Shown: piece after piece, positions 1 through 7,963 of the stretch
Layout of the letters: each line of letters begins with the position of its first letter
Position numbering within the stretch: the stretch's first letter is position 1
DNA from: Christensenella sp. UBA7703
Lineage (GTDB): Bacteria; Bacillota; Clostridia; Christensenellales; CAG-138
DNA length: 64,000 nt
Reading direction: 5' to 3'
Assembly (NCBI GenBank): GCA_002482505.1
Contig: DLGD01000016.1
Location: 1 to 64,000 of the forward strand
Notes under the pieces: model-generated
What the model was told of the DNA's origin: nothing
The model's database searches: none
Seen by the model: only the letters and a program-made list of their open reading frames with translations
Position numbers and translations under genes: made by a program

Positions 1-86
1 TAGTTTTCAAGGTGCTCTGCCCGTAATCACTCACATTTCGGCTTGTTTTTCGGGCTTTGCTGCTCGCTTGTTTCATGCGAGGCAGC
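1..86 (-). other. Leader of an rRNA operon running off the left edge
   Basis: Read on the minus strand, this stretch follows two strong promoters and contains ACCTTGAAAACT (2-13). That TTGAAAACT element is typical of the leader just before 16S rRNA in Bacillota rrn operons. No rRNA sequence itself is inside the window, so the operon assignment is inferred from the leader motif and promoter strength. Confidence 0.65.
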
Positions 87-92
87 TTGTTT

Positions 93-121
93 AGTATAGC
101 AATCGGAGTTCGTTTTGTCAA
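93..121 (-). promoter_or_regulatory. Strong promoter P2 of the leftward rRNA operon
   Basis: The minus strand reads TTGACA (121-116), a 17-nt spacer and TATACT (98-93). An A/T-rich tract lies directly upstream (122-150), as expected for an UP element. Predicted transcription starts near position 86 and runs out of the window. Confidence 0.8.
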
Positions 122-197
122 CCACTTTTTTGATCTTTTTTTCAAAGTTTTGACTTTGTTTGATCTCGTTTTGCTTGCACTTTTCTGGTGCTCGATT

Positions 198-226
198 ATT
201 CTACTGCTTTCGAATTCGAAAAGCAA
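198..226 (-). promoter_or_regulatory. Upstream tandem promoter P1 of the rRNA operon
   Basis: The minus strand reads TTGCTT (226-221), 17 nt and TAGAAT (203-198), about 105 bp upstream of P2. The spacer holds a palindrome centred on GAATTC (204-221). Tandem promoters are usual for rrn operons in Bacillota; the activity of this one is inferred only from sequence match. Confidence 0.55.
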
Positions 227-348
227 GTGTTTTTTGCACATTCTTTTTTGTTTTATTTTCGTCTTGTATATCCATCGGCGAACACCCACAACCACTGGGT
301 ATCAAACAGCTCGCGCTTCCATATATATGTGCAACAACGTTCGTCGCG

Positions 349-378
349 TTGACAAGCGTTTGATTTTTGCTGTATTCT
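349..378 (+). promoter_or_regulatory. Promoter of alaS
   Basis: TTGACA (349-354), an 18-nt spacer and TATTCT (373-378), with a predicted start near 385. The gene diverges from the rRNA operon; the two promoter regions are separated by about 120 bp in which I see nothing else recognisable. Confidence 0.7.
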
Positions 379-416
379 ATATAAGAAATTTGAACCGTTA
401 GGAGTAGCTTTATCAT

Positions 417-2213
417 ATGAGATCCATGACCAGCAAAGAGCTTCGGCAGCTGTATCTCGACTTTTTTGTGTCGAAGGGGCATGCCATCATCCCTTCCGCT
501 TCGCTCATTCCGGAAAACGATCCGACCGTGCTCTTCACAACCGCAGGCATGCACCCGTTGGTGCCGTACCTGATGGGCGCAAAGCATCCGGAAGGCACGC
601 GCTTGGTCGACGTTCAAAAGTGCGTCCGCACGGGTGATATCGATGAAGTTGGTGATTCTTCGCACTGCACATTCTTTGAGATGCTCGGCAACTGGTCTCT
701 TGGCGATTACTTCAAGAAAGAGTCCATTGCGTACTCCTGGGAATTCCTCACCAGCAAGTCGTGGCTCGGAATCGATCCGGCGTTGCTATTCTTCACCTGT
801 TTTGAAGGCGACGAGAACGCCCCTCGCGATACTGTCGCGCACGATTGCTGGGTGCATGAAGGCGTCGCCCCCAGCCATATCGTCTTCTTGCCAAAGAAGA
901 ACAACTGGTGGGGTCCTGCCGGCTTAACCGGTCCTTGCGGTCCGGATACGGAGATCTTCTATGATACCGGCAAGGTGCCCTGTGGCCCGGACTGCAAAGC
1001 AGGCTGCGATTGCGGCAAGTACCTCGAAATTTGGAACAACGTGTTCATGGAATACAACAAGACCGCGGAAGGCACCTTCGAGCCACTGGCGCAGAAAAAC
1101 GTCGATACAGGCATGGGGCTTGACCGCACAGTTGCAACGCTGCAGGGTGTCAAGAGTGTTTACGATACCGATGCGTTTGCAGGCATCATCGCCAGTATCG
1201 CAACGCTTTCCGGCAAGCAGTATGGCGAGAGCGAAGAGATCACGCGGATGTTCCGCATCGTTGCGGACCACATCCGTTGTGCAACATTCATGCTTGGCGA
1301 TCAGCGCGGCATCACGCCGAGCAATGTTGATCAGGGCTATATCCTTCGCCGCCTCATCCGCCGCGCAATTCGCTTCGCGATGCAGCTCGGCATCCCGGAT
1401 GGCAGCCTGACCAAAGTGTCCGAGGCAGTCATTGCACAGTATGGCGAGTTTTATCAGGAACTCACCGTCAACCGCGCGAAGATTCTCGACGAGCTGACCA
1501 AAGAGGAACAGCGCTTTGAGCACGCGCTCAAGAAGGGTATCCGCGAGTTTGAGCGGCTGGTTGGCACGCTCAGCGGCAGCATGATTAACGGCGTCAGTGC
1601 ATTCCATCTTTACGATACGTTCGGTTTTCCGATCGAACTGACGCAGGAACTCGCTGCGGAACGTAACCTCAGCGTCGATACCGTCGGGTTTGATGAAGCA
1701 TTCAAAGCGCATCAGGAGCTCTCTCACGCGGGCGCGGAGCAGCGCTTCCAGGGCGGTCTTGCCGATCATACGGAAGAGACCGCGCAGCTGCATACCGCAA
1801 CCCATCTTCTGCAAGCCGGCCTTCGCAAGGTGCTCGGCAGCGATGAGGTTGCCCAAAAGGGCAGCAACATCACCGCAGAACGCCTGCGGTTCGACTTCAG
1901 CTTCCCGCGCAAACTCACGCCGGAAGAGCTCTCCGCCGTACAGGCGTTTGTCAATGAAGCCATCGCGGCGGATGTTGAAATCCTCTGCGAAGAGATGACG
2001 GTAGATGAAGCGAAGGAGAGCGGCGCAATCGGCCTGTTCGAAAGCAAATACGGCTCCAAGGTCAAGGTGTACACCGTTCCCGGCTATAGCCGCGAGATCT
2101 GCGGCGGGCCGCATGCAGCGCGCACCGGCGATCTTGGCCGTTTCGAAATCAAAAAGGAGGAGGCGTCGAGCGCTGGCGTTCGTCGCATCAAAGCGGTATT
2201 GATCCATGCGTGA
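417..2213 (+). CDS. alaS: Alanine--tRNA ligase, short form lacking the C-terminal C-Ala domain
   Basis: Charges tRNA-Ala with alanine in the cytoplasm. The catalytic core covers about residues 1-240 (FEMLGNWSLGDYFKKE), followed by the helical tRNA-recognition region. The editing domain has HTATHLL near residue 459 and CGGPH near 562. The protein stops at 598 residues directly after the AGVRRIKAV segment that ends the editing domain. Usual bacterial enzymes are about 870 residues and continue into a DHHA1/C-Ala domain, which is absent here. The reading frame is intact and the next gene starts within its stop region, so this is not an obvious frameshift. GGAG at 401-404 is 12 nt from the ATG; an ATG at 426 is an alternative start. 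It could be the only AlaRS or a second, auxiliary copy. Confidence 0.9.
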   Translation: MRSMTSKELRQLYLDFFVSKGHAIIPSASLIPENDPTVLFTTAGMHPLVPYLMGAKHPEGTRLVDVQKCVRTGDIDEVGDSSHCTFFEMLGNWSLGDYFKKESIAYSWEFLTSKSWLGIDPALLFFTCFEGDENAPRDTVAHDCWVHEGVAPSHIVFLPKKNNWWGPAGLTGPCGPDTEIFYDTGKVPCGPDCKAGCDCGKYLEIWNNVFMEYNKTAEGTFEPLAQKNVDTGMGLDRTVATLQGVKSVYDTDAFAGIIASIATLSGKQYGESEEITRMFRIVADHIRCATFMLGDQRGITPSNVDQGYILRRLIRRAIRFAMQLGIPDGSLTKVSEAVIAQYGEFYQELTVNRAKILDELTKEEQRFEHALKKGIREFERLVGTLSGSMINGVSAFHLYDTFGFPIELTQELAAERNLSVDTVGFDEAFKAHQELSHAGAEQRFQGGLADHTEETAQLHTATHLLQAGLRKVLGSDEVAQKGSNITAERLRFDFSFPRKLTPEELSAVQAFVNEAIAADVEILCEEMTVDEAKESGAIGLFESKYGSKVKVYTVPGYSREICGGPHAARTGDLGRFEIKKEEASSAGVRRIKAVLIHA

Positions 2214-2958
2214 TTGGTACGTTTACGATTGGGATTTGCAGGGTTTGCCCGCCCAGTTCCACGTCGATCTAAGATACGTGGAAGAGTTTGACACGCTCGG
2301 AGATTTCACCACGCTTCTGTATGTTTCCTGCTATCCCAAGAAAGCAGAAGCGCAAGCGTTCTCCGCGCGGGAAAAGCGTGTGCTGGACAATGTCAGCAAG
2401 GAGTGCGAACGCATCCTTGGCGAACATTGTGCGTTCGTCGGCTTTATCGACATACTCGCGCAGCGCAGGTATTATTTCTACACTTCGGATGCGCGGTTGC
2501 TCGTTCCGCTGATGGCGTATTGCGCGGAGGAGGATTCCCTGCGCTTGGAGTGCTTTAAGGCTGAGGAGCCCAATCGCCAAACCTACTATCGTCTGCTCAT
2601 ACCGGATAACGCAAAGCGTCAATCCGTGGACAATGCGGCTTACATCGCCTCCCTCCGGCAACGTGGAGACGATAATGCGGCCTATCGCCGGGTCAATCTC
2701 CATTTTTATTTTCCGAGTGCCAGCGGGCGAACCCTCTTTGGCGAAAACGCAAAAACGCTCGGGTTTGCAATCGGAAAGACGGATTATATCCCGGAGCGCG
2801 AACCGTCGTACTACATCGTGCTTCACGCCATCAGCCCTCTCGATCAGGAATCGATCACAGAGCTGACAACCAAGGCAATCTACGCTGCGGGAACCTACGG
2901 CGGCGTGATGGAGCATTTCGACTCCGCGTTCATCCAGAAGCGCGGCATCTTCGGCTGA
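2206..2958 (+). CDS. DUF695-like protein with a possible RraB-like C-terminal domain
   Basis: A 250-residue soluble protein with no signal peptide or membrane segment. The N-terminal half (about 1-130) has the DUF695 pattern (DWYVYDWDLQGLPAQF start; a FYTSDARLL segment). The C-terminal part (about 150-250) ends in YGGVMEHFDSAFI, reminiscent of the RraB/DUF695-associated fold. Its ATG overlaps the end of alaS by 8 nt, so the two are translationally coupled and co-transcribed. Function is unknown; a role in RNA metabolism is suggested only by the RraB resemblance. A strong terminator follows. Confidence 0.6.
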   Translation: MRDWYVYDWDLQGLPAQFHVDLRYVEEFDTLGDFTTLLYVSCYPKKAEAQAFSAREKRVLDNVSKECERILGEHCAFVGFIDILAQRRYYFYTSDARLLVPLMAYCAEEDSLRLECFKAEEPNRQTYYRLLIPDNAKRQSVDNAAYIASLRQRGDDNAAYRRVNLHFYFPSASGRTLFGENAKTLGFAIGKTDYIPEREPSYYIVLHAISPLDQESITELTTKAIYAAGTYGGVMEHFDSAFIQKRGIFG

Positions 2959-2976
2959 TCAACACCAAAACGCATA

Positions 2977-3007
2977 AGAACCGGGAGCAATCCCGGTTCT
3001 TTTTTTG
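2977..3007 (+). terminator. Rho-independent terminator of alaS-DUF695
   Basis: A perfect 10-bp stem (2977-2986 with 2991-3000), a GCAA tetraloop and a run of Ts. It ends the rightward alaS operon before the convergent leftward GNAT gene. Confidence 0.9.
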
Positions 3008-3024
3008 CACATCACGCTCATTGT

Positions 3025-3570
3025 TTACACGAAATGCTCAAACACTGCCTGATCCAATGCACGGTTTTCATGGCCGCCAAATTCAGCGACGATATTACCG
3101 CCTATCGCGCGGTAAAACCGCATCGCTTTCTCGTTGTGCATGTTGCAGCCATTGTAGAAGCTACCGCGCCCTAGCGCGCGGCAGAACTCACGCACGTACT
3201 CCATCGCGAGTGTCCCGATTCCTCGGCGCTGATATTCGCCTAAGAGATAGAGCATATTGATACAGACGGAATTCTTCGGCATGGTCTTTTCCATCTCTCT
3301 TCCAAAGCAGAGATGCCCTGCGCATGCGCCATTGACTTCGATAAAGCACAGTCGCTGGTCAGGATCAACCGCAATTTTCCGAAAACGCTCCTCCGAAGCC
3401 GCAACGTCAAATTCTTCGATCCATTCGCGCGGATAGATCTCACTGTACGTCTCTATGCGGGTTTGAAGGCGCATTTTCACGATTTCCGGAACCTCGTCCG
3501 GCAAAACGGGACGAAAGGTTACGCTCTCCTTTCGTTCTCGCTTCTTGAAATCCCCGTTGTGATCCATCAT
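3025..3570 (-). CDS. GNAT family N-acetyltransferase
   Basis: A 181-residue acetyl-CoA dependent acetyltransferase. The acetyl-CoA binding motif A is visible as YQRRGIGTLAMEYV (about residues 113-126), followed by the GNAT C-terminal pattern NEKAMRFYRAIGG. The substrate cannot be read from the sequence. Its start codon overlaps the stop of mnmE by 4 nt (ATGA), making it the last gene of the rpmH-mnmE transcription unit. It has no signal peptide and is probably cytosolic. Confidence 0.85.
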   Translation of the reverse strand: MMDHNGDFKKRERKESVTFRPVLPDEVPEIVKMRLQTRIETYSEIYPREWIEEFDVAASEERFRKIAVDPDQRLCFIEVNGACAGHLCFGREMEKTMPKNSVCINMLYLLGEYQRRGIGTLAMEYVREFCRALGRGSFYNGCNMHNEKAMRFYRAIGGNIVAEFGGHENRALDQAVFEHFV

Positions 3571-4871
3571 TTCCCCACACAGAACCGCTCAAAGATGCGG
3601 TCGATGACCGTCGCATCCACGTCGGTCCCCGTGATGGAGCCAAGGTGATGCAGCGCGCTCTTCACATCCGTCGCCACGCAGTCAAGCTCCTTTGCCGCTG
3701 TTGCATCTCGAAGCGCCGCAAGCGCTAGCTCCAGCGCGCGGATGTGCCGTTCATTGGTGATCGTCGAACCGTCCGCCCGTTCCGGCGCAGCCAACGCAAG
3801 AATTGTGTCTTGCAGCTCGCGTAAGCCTTCGCCTGTCTTGGCGCTGACGCGAATGGCCTCTCCCGTATAATCGCACGCCTGTGGTAAATCACTCTTGTTC
3901 AGCAAGACAATGCGCGTGCTTTGCTGCGTTTCATTGAGGAGTTCTGTATCCTGTTTTGTCAATGGCGCAGAAGAATCCATCACAAGGCAAACTACGTCTG
4001 CCCGGCGGATTGTCTGCCGTGCGCGATCTACGCCGATTCGCTCCGCCTCATCGTTCGCTTCGCGGATGCCTGCCGTGTCGATGAGGCGAACGGGAACGCC
4101 GTCCATACTCAGTTTTTCGTCAATGATATCCCGTGTCGTTCCGGCAACGGCGGTGACAATCGCGCGATCGTTCCCAAGCAGCGCGTTCATCAAAGAAGAC
4201 TTCCCAACATTCGGACGCCCAACGATGGCAACCTGCAAACCGTCCCGCAGCACCCGTCCGCGTCTCGCTTTGGCAATCATCGCGTCCACGCGCGCAATCG
4301 CCGCCATCAACGATTCCGGCAGCGTCTCCAAGGTGTCCGCCTCGGCTTCATCGGGGTAATCGATCGCAGCGTCAATCCCGCTCAGCGCATCGGTCAGAAG
4401 GTCTTCCACAGAAGCGATCTCACGTTTGATACTGCCTTGCAACTGTGCCAGTGCGGATTTCAGGCTCTGCTCTGCGTCGGCATTGATTACGTCCATCACC
4501 GCTTCGGCGGCAGAGAGATCCATCTTGCCGTTTAGGAAAGCCCGTTTGGTGAATTCGCCGGCTTCCGCAGGACGAAATTTGAGCGAAGCCAGCGCGCCGA
4601 GCACGCGTTGAACCGTCTGCATGCCGCCGTGAACATTCAGTTCCATCATGTCCTCGCCCGTGTAACTGCGCGGTGCGGGAAGATAGACCACCATGCAGTC
4701 GTCAATCAACTCATTTCGGTAGGAGAGCTTTGCGTGCGAAAGCTCACGCGGATATTGGGTCGGGTCGGGATCGAGCAGCTCGCGCACACGGCTTGCTTCA
4801 CTGCCTGAAATACGAATGATCGCAATCGCTCCGCCGATGGCGGAGGACGGCGCGTAAATCGTGTCTTCCAT
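3567..4871 (-). CDS. mnmE: tRNA uridine-5-carboxymethylaminomethyl(34) synthesis GTPase MnmE
   Basis: With MnmG it modifies U34 of tRNAs reading NNA/NNG codons. The N-terminal formyl-tetrahydrofolate-binding domain starts MEDTIYAPSSAIGGAIAIIR. The G domain has GRPNVGKSSLMN, DTAGIRE and NKSD. The C-terminus is the diagnostic CVGK with the family's catalytic cysteine. Length (434 aa) is shorter than the usual 455-460 but all domains are present. GGAG precedes the ATG. The gene continues the rpmH-jag cluster after a 112-nt gap containing a hairpin. mnmG, often the next gene in Bacillota, is not here; a GNAT gene takes its place. Confidence 0.95.
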   Translation of the reverse strand: MEDTIYAPSSAIGGAIAIIRISGSEASRVRELLDPDPTQYPRELSHAKLSYRNELIDDCMVVYLPAPRSYTGEDMMELNVHGGMQTVQRVLGALASLKFRPAEAGEFTKRAFLNGKMDLSAAEAVMDVINADAEQSLKSALAQLQGSIKREIASVEDLLTDALSGIDAAIDYPDEAEADTLETLPESLMAAIARVDAMIAKARRGRVLRDGLQVAIVGRPNVGKSSLMNALLGNDRAIVTAVAGTTRDIIDEKLSMDGVPVRLIDTAGIREANDEAERIGVDRARQTIRRADVVCLVMDSSAPLTKQDTELLNETQQSTRIVLLNKSDLPQACDYTGEAIRVSAKTGEGLRELQDTILALAAPERADGSTITNERHIRALELALAALRDATAAKELDCVATDVKSALHHLGSITGTDVDATVIDRIFERFCVGK

Positions 4872-4944
4872 TGCGTTCTCCAGTCATAATCTTTCGTCAA
4901 GCATTTTCGCTCAACCTGATGCGCTTTTTGCCCAAAATAGAATG

Positions 4945-4973
4945 CGAGCCGCCGCGAAATCTGCGACGGCTCG
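4945..4973 (-). terminator. Hairpin between jag and mnmE
   Basis: An inverted repeat CGAGCCG...CGGCTCG extended by partial pairing lies just after the jag stop. On the minus strand it is followed by CATTCTATTTT, a weak T tract, so it may act as a partial terminator or processing site between jag and mnmE rather than a full stop. Confidence 0.45.
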
Positions 4974-4983
4974 TTTTGCTTCG

Positions 4984-5859
4984 TTACTTTGCCGGGGTAA
5001 TGACAACGTGGCGATTGGGTTCTTCCCCTTCGCTGTGTGTGGTTACGCCGGAAAATCCTTGCAGCGCGCTGTGCAGGATGCGCCGTTCATAAGGATTCAT
5101 CGGTTCCATCGATACAGGTCGGCCAGTCTGCCGCACATGCTGCGCGTTTTTGCGTGCAAGGCGTTTGAGTGTCTCTTCCCTACGGGAGCGATACCCTTCC
5201 GTGTCAAGTGTGACGCGGATGTAGCCTTCTTCTTTGCGGTTCTTGTTGGCAACCAGCGAAACGAGATATTGCATGGCGTCGAGTGTTTCCCCACGGCGAC
5301 CGATCAGCAACCCCATCGTTTCCGCATCGATGCAGAGTCTTAGCCCGTTGTCCGTGTCTGCCGCCAGCACCGGCGCAGGATTGTTCATCTTCGTGAGCAG
5401 ATCGCTTAAAAACATAGCGCAAGGCGTATTTTTTGCGAGTTCTTCACTGTAGTCAAAGTGCTCTTGCGGTGCTTCCGGCGCGCGCTCACGGTTCAGATCC
5501 GTGCGCGGGGCGTTGTTGCGATCCTGCCTCGGTGCGCCATAGGAGGAAGGGCCACGCTGTGAGCGATCATTCCGCTCGCCATCGCGGCGGTCACGGCGAT
5601 CGCCTCTTTGCGGCTGTTCGCGACGTTGTTGGAAGCTTGCTTCCTTCTCTTTGCGATAGACCTGCTCCATCTCCATGACGAGCGGCACTTCGCGCTGCGT
5701 CAGGCGGACGACCGCCTGCTTTGCGCCAATACCGAAGAGGCCCTTGCTCTCGGACTGGATGGTTTCGATCTCGACTTCGTCGATGGTCACGCCCATTTCG
5801 TTCAGGCCAATAAAGATGGCCTCATCTACGCTGTGACCCGAAAACTCCATGCTCCTCAT
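4984..5859 (-). CDS. jag: Jag/KhpB RNA-binding protein (Jag-N, KH and R3H domains)
   Basis: An RNA-binding protein that in Firmicutes partners KhpA and is linked to cell elongation and envelope regulation. The Jag N-terminal domain covers residues 1-50 (FSGHSVDEAI; SKGLFGIGAKQAVVRL). A charged, Arg/Asp/Gln-rich linker (about 75-130) follows. The KH domain has GLLIGRRGETLDAMQYLVS near 185-205, and the R3H domain has its Arg-x3-His signature in ERRILHSAL near 260. The ATG overlaps the yidC stop by 4 nt and GGAGG lies 10 nt upstream. The yidC-jag pairing is the conserved spoIIIJ-jag arrangement. Confidence 0.93.
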   Translation of the reverse strand: MRSMEFSGHSVDEAIFIGLNEMGVTIDEVEIETIQSESKGLFGIGAKQAVVRLTQREVPLVMEMEQVYRKEKEASFQQRREQPQRGDRRDRRDGERNDRSQRGPSSYGAPRQDRNNAPRTDLNRERAPEAPQEHFDYSEELAKNTPCAMFLSDLLTKMNNPAPVLAADTDNGLRLCIDAETMGLLIGRRGETLDAMQYLVSLVANKNRKEEGYIRVTLDTEGYRSRREETLKRLARKNAQHVRQTGRPVSMEPMNPYERRILHSALQGFSGVTTHSEGEEPNRHVVITPAK

Positions 5860-6830
5860 TTTTCAATAACCTCCGTAACCACAGCCTGCTTTTTGGCAAA
5901 CGAGCGGTTGATCAAGAGCGATGTCCCCAGCGAGAAGATGTTGCTGAATGTCCAATACACCGCAAAGCTTGCGTTGTACTGTAAGCAGAACACAAATGAC
6001 ATCACCGGCATAAGCCAATTCATCACCTTGTTCGTGCTCGCTGTCGCATCGCTCTTTGGCTGGTTCTTCTGCATGATCCAGGTGGAAAGATAGGTCGATG
6101 CGCCTGCAAGGATCGGGAAGATGAACCAACCATTGTTAAAGCCTTTGTAGAGTTCGGCGCAAGGCGCCATCAGCGCGTTATAGCTCGTCGCCAATCCGTC
6201 TGTCAGTGTTGCGAGCGCATAGGCATCGCCATTTTTGACGAAGAACCCAAGGTCAACAAAGCGCTGGAGCGCTTCCGGGTGCTCCTGGAAATACAGTAGC
6301 TTCGGCAGCGTGTTGTTCGCCGCGCCAAAGAATTCTTTCGCGGTCGCAACCACGGGCGAAAACCCGTTGTCGGGCATCCAGAGGTTGTTGATCCAGAAGA
6401 ACTTAAAGCTCTGGAAGAGCTCAATTCCTTTATCCTTGTTATCATCCAGCGTAAGAATCAGGCGAACCATCATCTCGTTGCCCCATTGACGGAAAGCCGC
6501 AATGAAGATGAAAAACAGCGGCATCGTGATGAGCATCGGCAAACAACCGCCAAACATGCTCGCGCCGCTTTCGCGCATGAGTTTTTGCTGCTCCGTGTTG
6601 AGTTTCTGCGGATCGTTTGCGTACTTCTTCTTCAGCTTGTCGAGCTGTGGCTGAATGGCAGCCATCTTCATCGAAGATTTTCTCGAACGGATGTCGCCAA
6701 AGACCGTCAATAAACGGATGAACAACGTCGCGATGATAATCGTCAGAACGATGTTCTCGTTGGTCAGCGCCTCATAAAGCCAGCGCATTCCAAGGAAAGC
6801 CCATTGTGTAATAAAGAAATCGCCTTGCAA
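5856..6830 (-). CDS. yidC: Membrane protein insertase YidC/SpoIIIJ
   Basis: Inserts and folds membrane proteins alone or with Sec. The protein of 324 residues has the Gram-positive type architecture: a first membrane segment (about 25-45) and a cytoplasmic charged loop SRKSSMKMAAIQPQLDKLKKK. The conserved hydrophobic segment SMFGGCLPMLITMPLFFIFI comes next, with further segments near 225-310. The start codon is TTG (6830-6828), chosen because AAGGAGG lies 9 nt upstream and no ATG fits. There is no lipoprotein signal, unlike B. subtilis SpoIIIJ. It lies between yidD and jag in the conserved order. Confidence 0.95.
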   Translation of the reverse strand: MQGDFFITQWAFLGMRWLYEALTNENIVLTIIIATLFIRLLTVFGDIRSRKSSMKMAAIQPQLDKLKKKYANDPQKLNTEQQKLMRESGASMFGGCLPMLITMPLFFIFIAAFRQWGNEMMVRLILTLDDNKDKGIELFQSFKFFWINNLWMPDNGFSPVVATAKEFFGAANNTLPKLLYFQEHPEALQRFVDLGFFVKNGDAYALATLTDGLATSYNALMAPCAELYKGFNNGWFIFPILAGASTYLSTWIMQKNQPKSDATASTNKVMNWLMPVMSFVFCLQYNASFAVYWTFSNIFSLGTSLLINRSFAKKQAVVTEVIEK

Positions 6831-6903
6831 GGGGGATGCCCTCCTTCTCTCTATATACGGGATATTGTTATTCTAGCTAAATCGGTGAGAAATGTGAATC
6901 GAT

Positions 6904-7113
6904 TTACGGAACCGGATCGTAGCCGCCTTTACAAAACGGATTGCAGCGCAGAATGCGCCAGATGGCAAGCAGACTGCCTTTCCAGGCACCGTGTTTACTC
7001 AGCGCTTCCATCGCATACTCCGAACAGGTCGGTGTAAAGCGGCAGCTTGGTGGCACCAACGGAGAGATGTATTTCTTATAACCACGGACGAGTGCGATTA
7101 AAACTCGCTTCAT
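6904..7113 (-). CDS. yidD: Membrane protein insertion efficiency factor YidD
   Basis: A 69-residue amphipathic protein that assists YidC-dependent insertion at the inner face of the membrane. The family signature is complete: YKKYISPLVPPSCRFTPTCSEYA followed by GSLLAIWRILRCNPFCKGGYDPVP (three conserved cysteines in PxCRFxPTCSxYA and RCNPF). Its ATG overlaps the rnpA stop by 4 nt, and 73 nt separate it from yidC. Confidence 0.95.
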   Translation of the reverse strand: MKRVLIALVRGYKKYISPLVPPSCRFTPTCSEYAMEALSKHGAWKGSLLAIWRILRCNPFCKGGYDPVP

Positions 7114-7460
7114 CCCTTGTCCTCCGCCTGAATCAGGCCCGCGCGCTGGAGTTGGGAAAGCATCCCTTCCCGAATGCTGAGAAACGGTGCGTCAATGATG
7201 GAATCCCGCGCGATGAAGATCAGGTTTGTTCCGCCTTTGATCGCGGGGATCAGCGGGGTTACCGCCTCACGCATGCGCCGTTTCACGCGGTTGCGTACAA
7301 CGGCATTGCCGATTTTTTTGCTGACTGAAAAACCGATTTTTGCGCTCGTGCTGCGGCTTTTTGCATGCACCAGCGCAACGTACTTTCCACCGCAGGATTT
7401 TCCGACGCGGTAGGTATAGCGGAATTCTTTCTTCCGCCGCAGGGAGTCACTGTGCTTCAC
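7110..7460 (-). CDS. rnpA: Ribonuclease P protein component
   Basis: The protein subunit of RNase P, which with M1 RNA removes 5' leaders of pre-tRNAs. The signature RNxxKRxxRE appears as RNRVKRRMREAV (about residues 57-68) after KIGFSVSKKIGNAV. The GTG at 7460 is chosen because AAAGGAT lies 8-9 nt upstream and the protein then begins VKHSDSLRRKKEF, the normal family start; upstream in-frame codons give a cysteine-rich, non-homologous extension. This gives 116 residues. It is second in the rpmH operon. Confidence 0.93.
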   Translation of the reverse strand: MKHSDSLRRKKEFRYTYRVGKSCGGKYVALVHAKSRSTSAKIGFSVSKKIGNAVVRNRVKRRMREAVTPLIPAIKGGTNLIFIARDSIIDAPFLSIREGMLSQLQRAGLIQAEDKG

Positions 7461-7658
7461 GCTGCCGCATCCTTTAAAAAATTCATCCGTCCGGCAAGCC
7501 TTCTTGCCGGAGTTCCGGCGGCATTGTCCGTGTAGGAAACCGAAAAGAACGCGCCCCTTCGGGCAAACACACGTTCCCCGAAATACAAACATGCGGCAAG
7601 CAAATGCCCGCCGCAAGCGCTTGTGCGTTCTTTTACGGTTCTGATCAAAAAAATCCCG
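7461..7658 (-). other. Long rpmH-rnpA spacer with inverted repeats
   Basis: The 198-nt gap between rpmH and rnpA has no gene I can support. It holds a perfect hairpin (TCCGGCAAG 7490-7498 with CTTGCCGGA 7503-7511) about 30 nt before the rnpA start, plus GCGGC/GCCGC repeats around 7594-7613. Structure of this kind could separate the abundant L34 message from rnpA by pausing or processing; this is inference. Confidence 0.4.
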
Positions 7659-7793
7659 TTACGCGCTGAGAACTTTGCGGCCTTTCGCGCGCCTACGCTT
7701 GATGACATTGCGGCCATCTGCCGTTTTCATACGCTTACGGAATCCGTGCACCTTGCTCCGCTGACGCTTCTTGGGCTGATAGGTTCGAAACAC
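7659..7793 (-). CDS. rpmH: 50S ribosomal protein L34
   Basis: A 44-residue basic protein of the large ribosomal subunit. The sequence FRTYQPKKRQRSKVHGF then RKRMKTADGRNVIKRRRAKGRKVLSA is the full L34 family pattern. The start codon is GTG at 7793 with GAGG nine nt upstream; in-frame upstream codons do not match the family. It is the first gene of the cluster and is preceded by a consensus promoter. In many Bacillota rpmH adjoins dnaA and oriC; here yacL lies upstream instead. Confidence 0.95.
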   Translation of the reverse strand: MFRTYQPKKRQRSKVHGFRKRMKTADGRNVIKRRRAKGRKVLSA

Positions 7794-7887
7794 TCGAATA
7801 CACCTCGCTTTGTTGTTGAGTCTAGCAGGCGCTTGCCTGCGAAAATCGCACACACGGGCAGTCCCCCGCATGATATGAACCTTATGT

Positions 7888-7917
7888 ATTATAGTGGACG
7901 GCGCAAAGCCGTGTCAA
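7888..7917 (-). promoter_or_regulatory. Consensus promoter of the rpmH operon
   Basis: The minus strand reads TTGACA (7917-7912), an 18-nt spacer and TATAAT (7893-7888), an exact match to both hexamers. It drives rpmH-rnpA-yidD-yidC-jag. I found no TTATCCACA-type DnaA boxes in the surrounding 170 bp. Confidence 0.85.
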
Positions 7918-7963
7918 GGAGTTTCTTGCCGTTTGGCCAACACGCAGCTTTGCAGGAGCACCT

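Noticed and set aside
201..665. Minus-strand open frame overlapping the start of alaS and the rrn promoters
   Set aside because: It crosses two promoters and the alaS start and shows no family similarity.
924..2207. Long open frame (427 codons) antisense to alaS
   Set aside because: It mirrors the codon structure of alaS, has no ribosome site and no recognisable domain. Several other GC-rich genes have similar antisense shadows.
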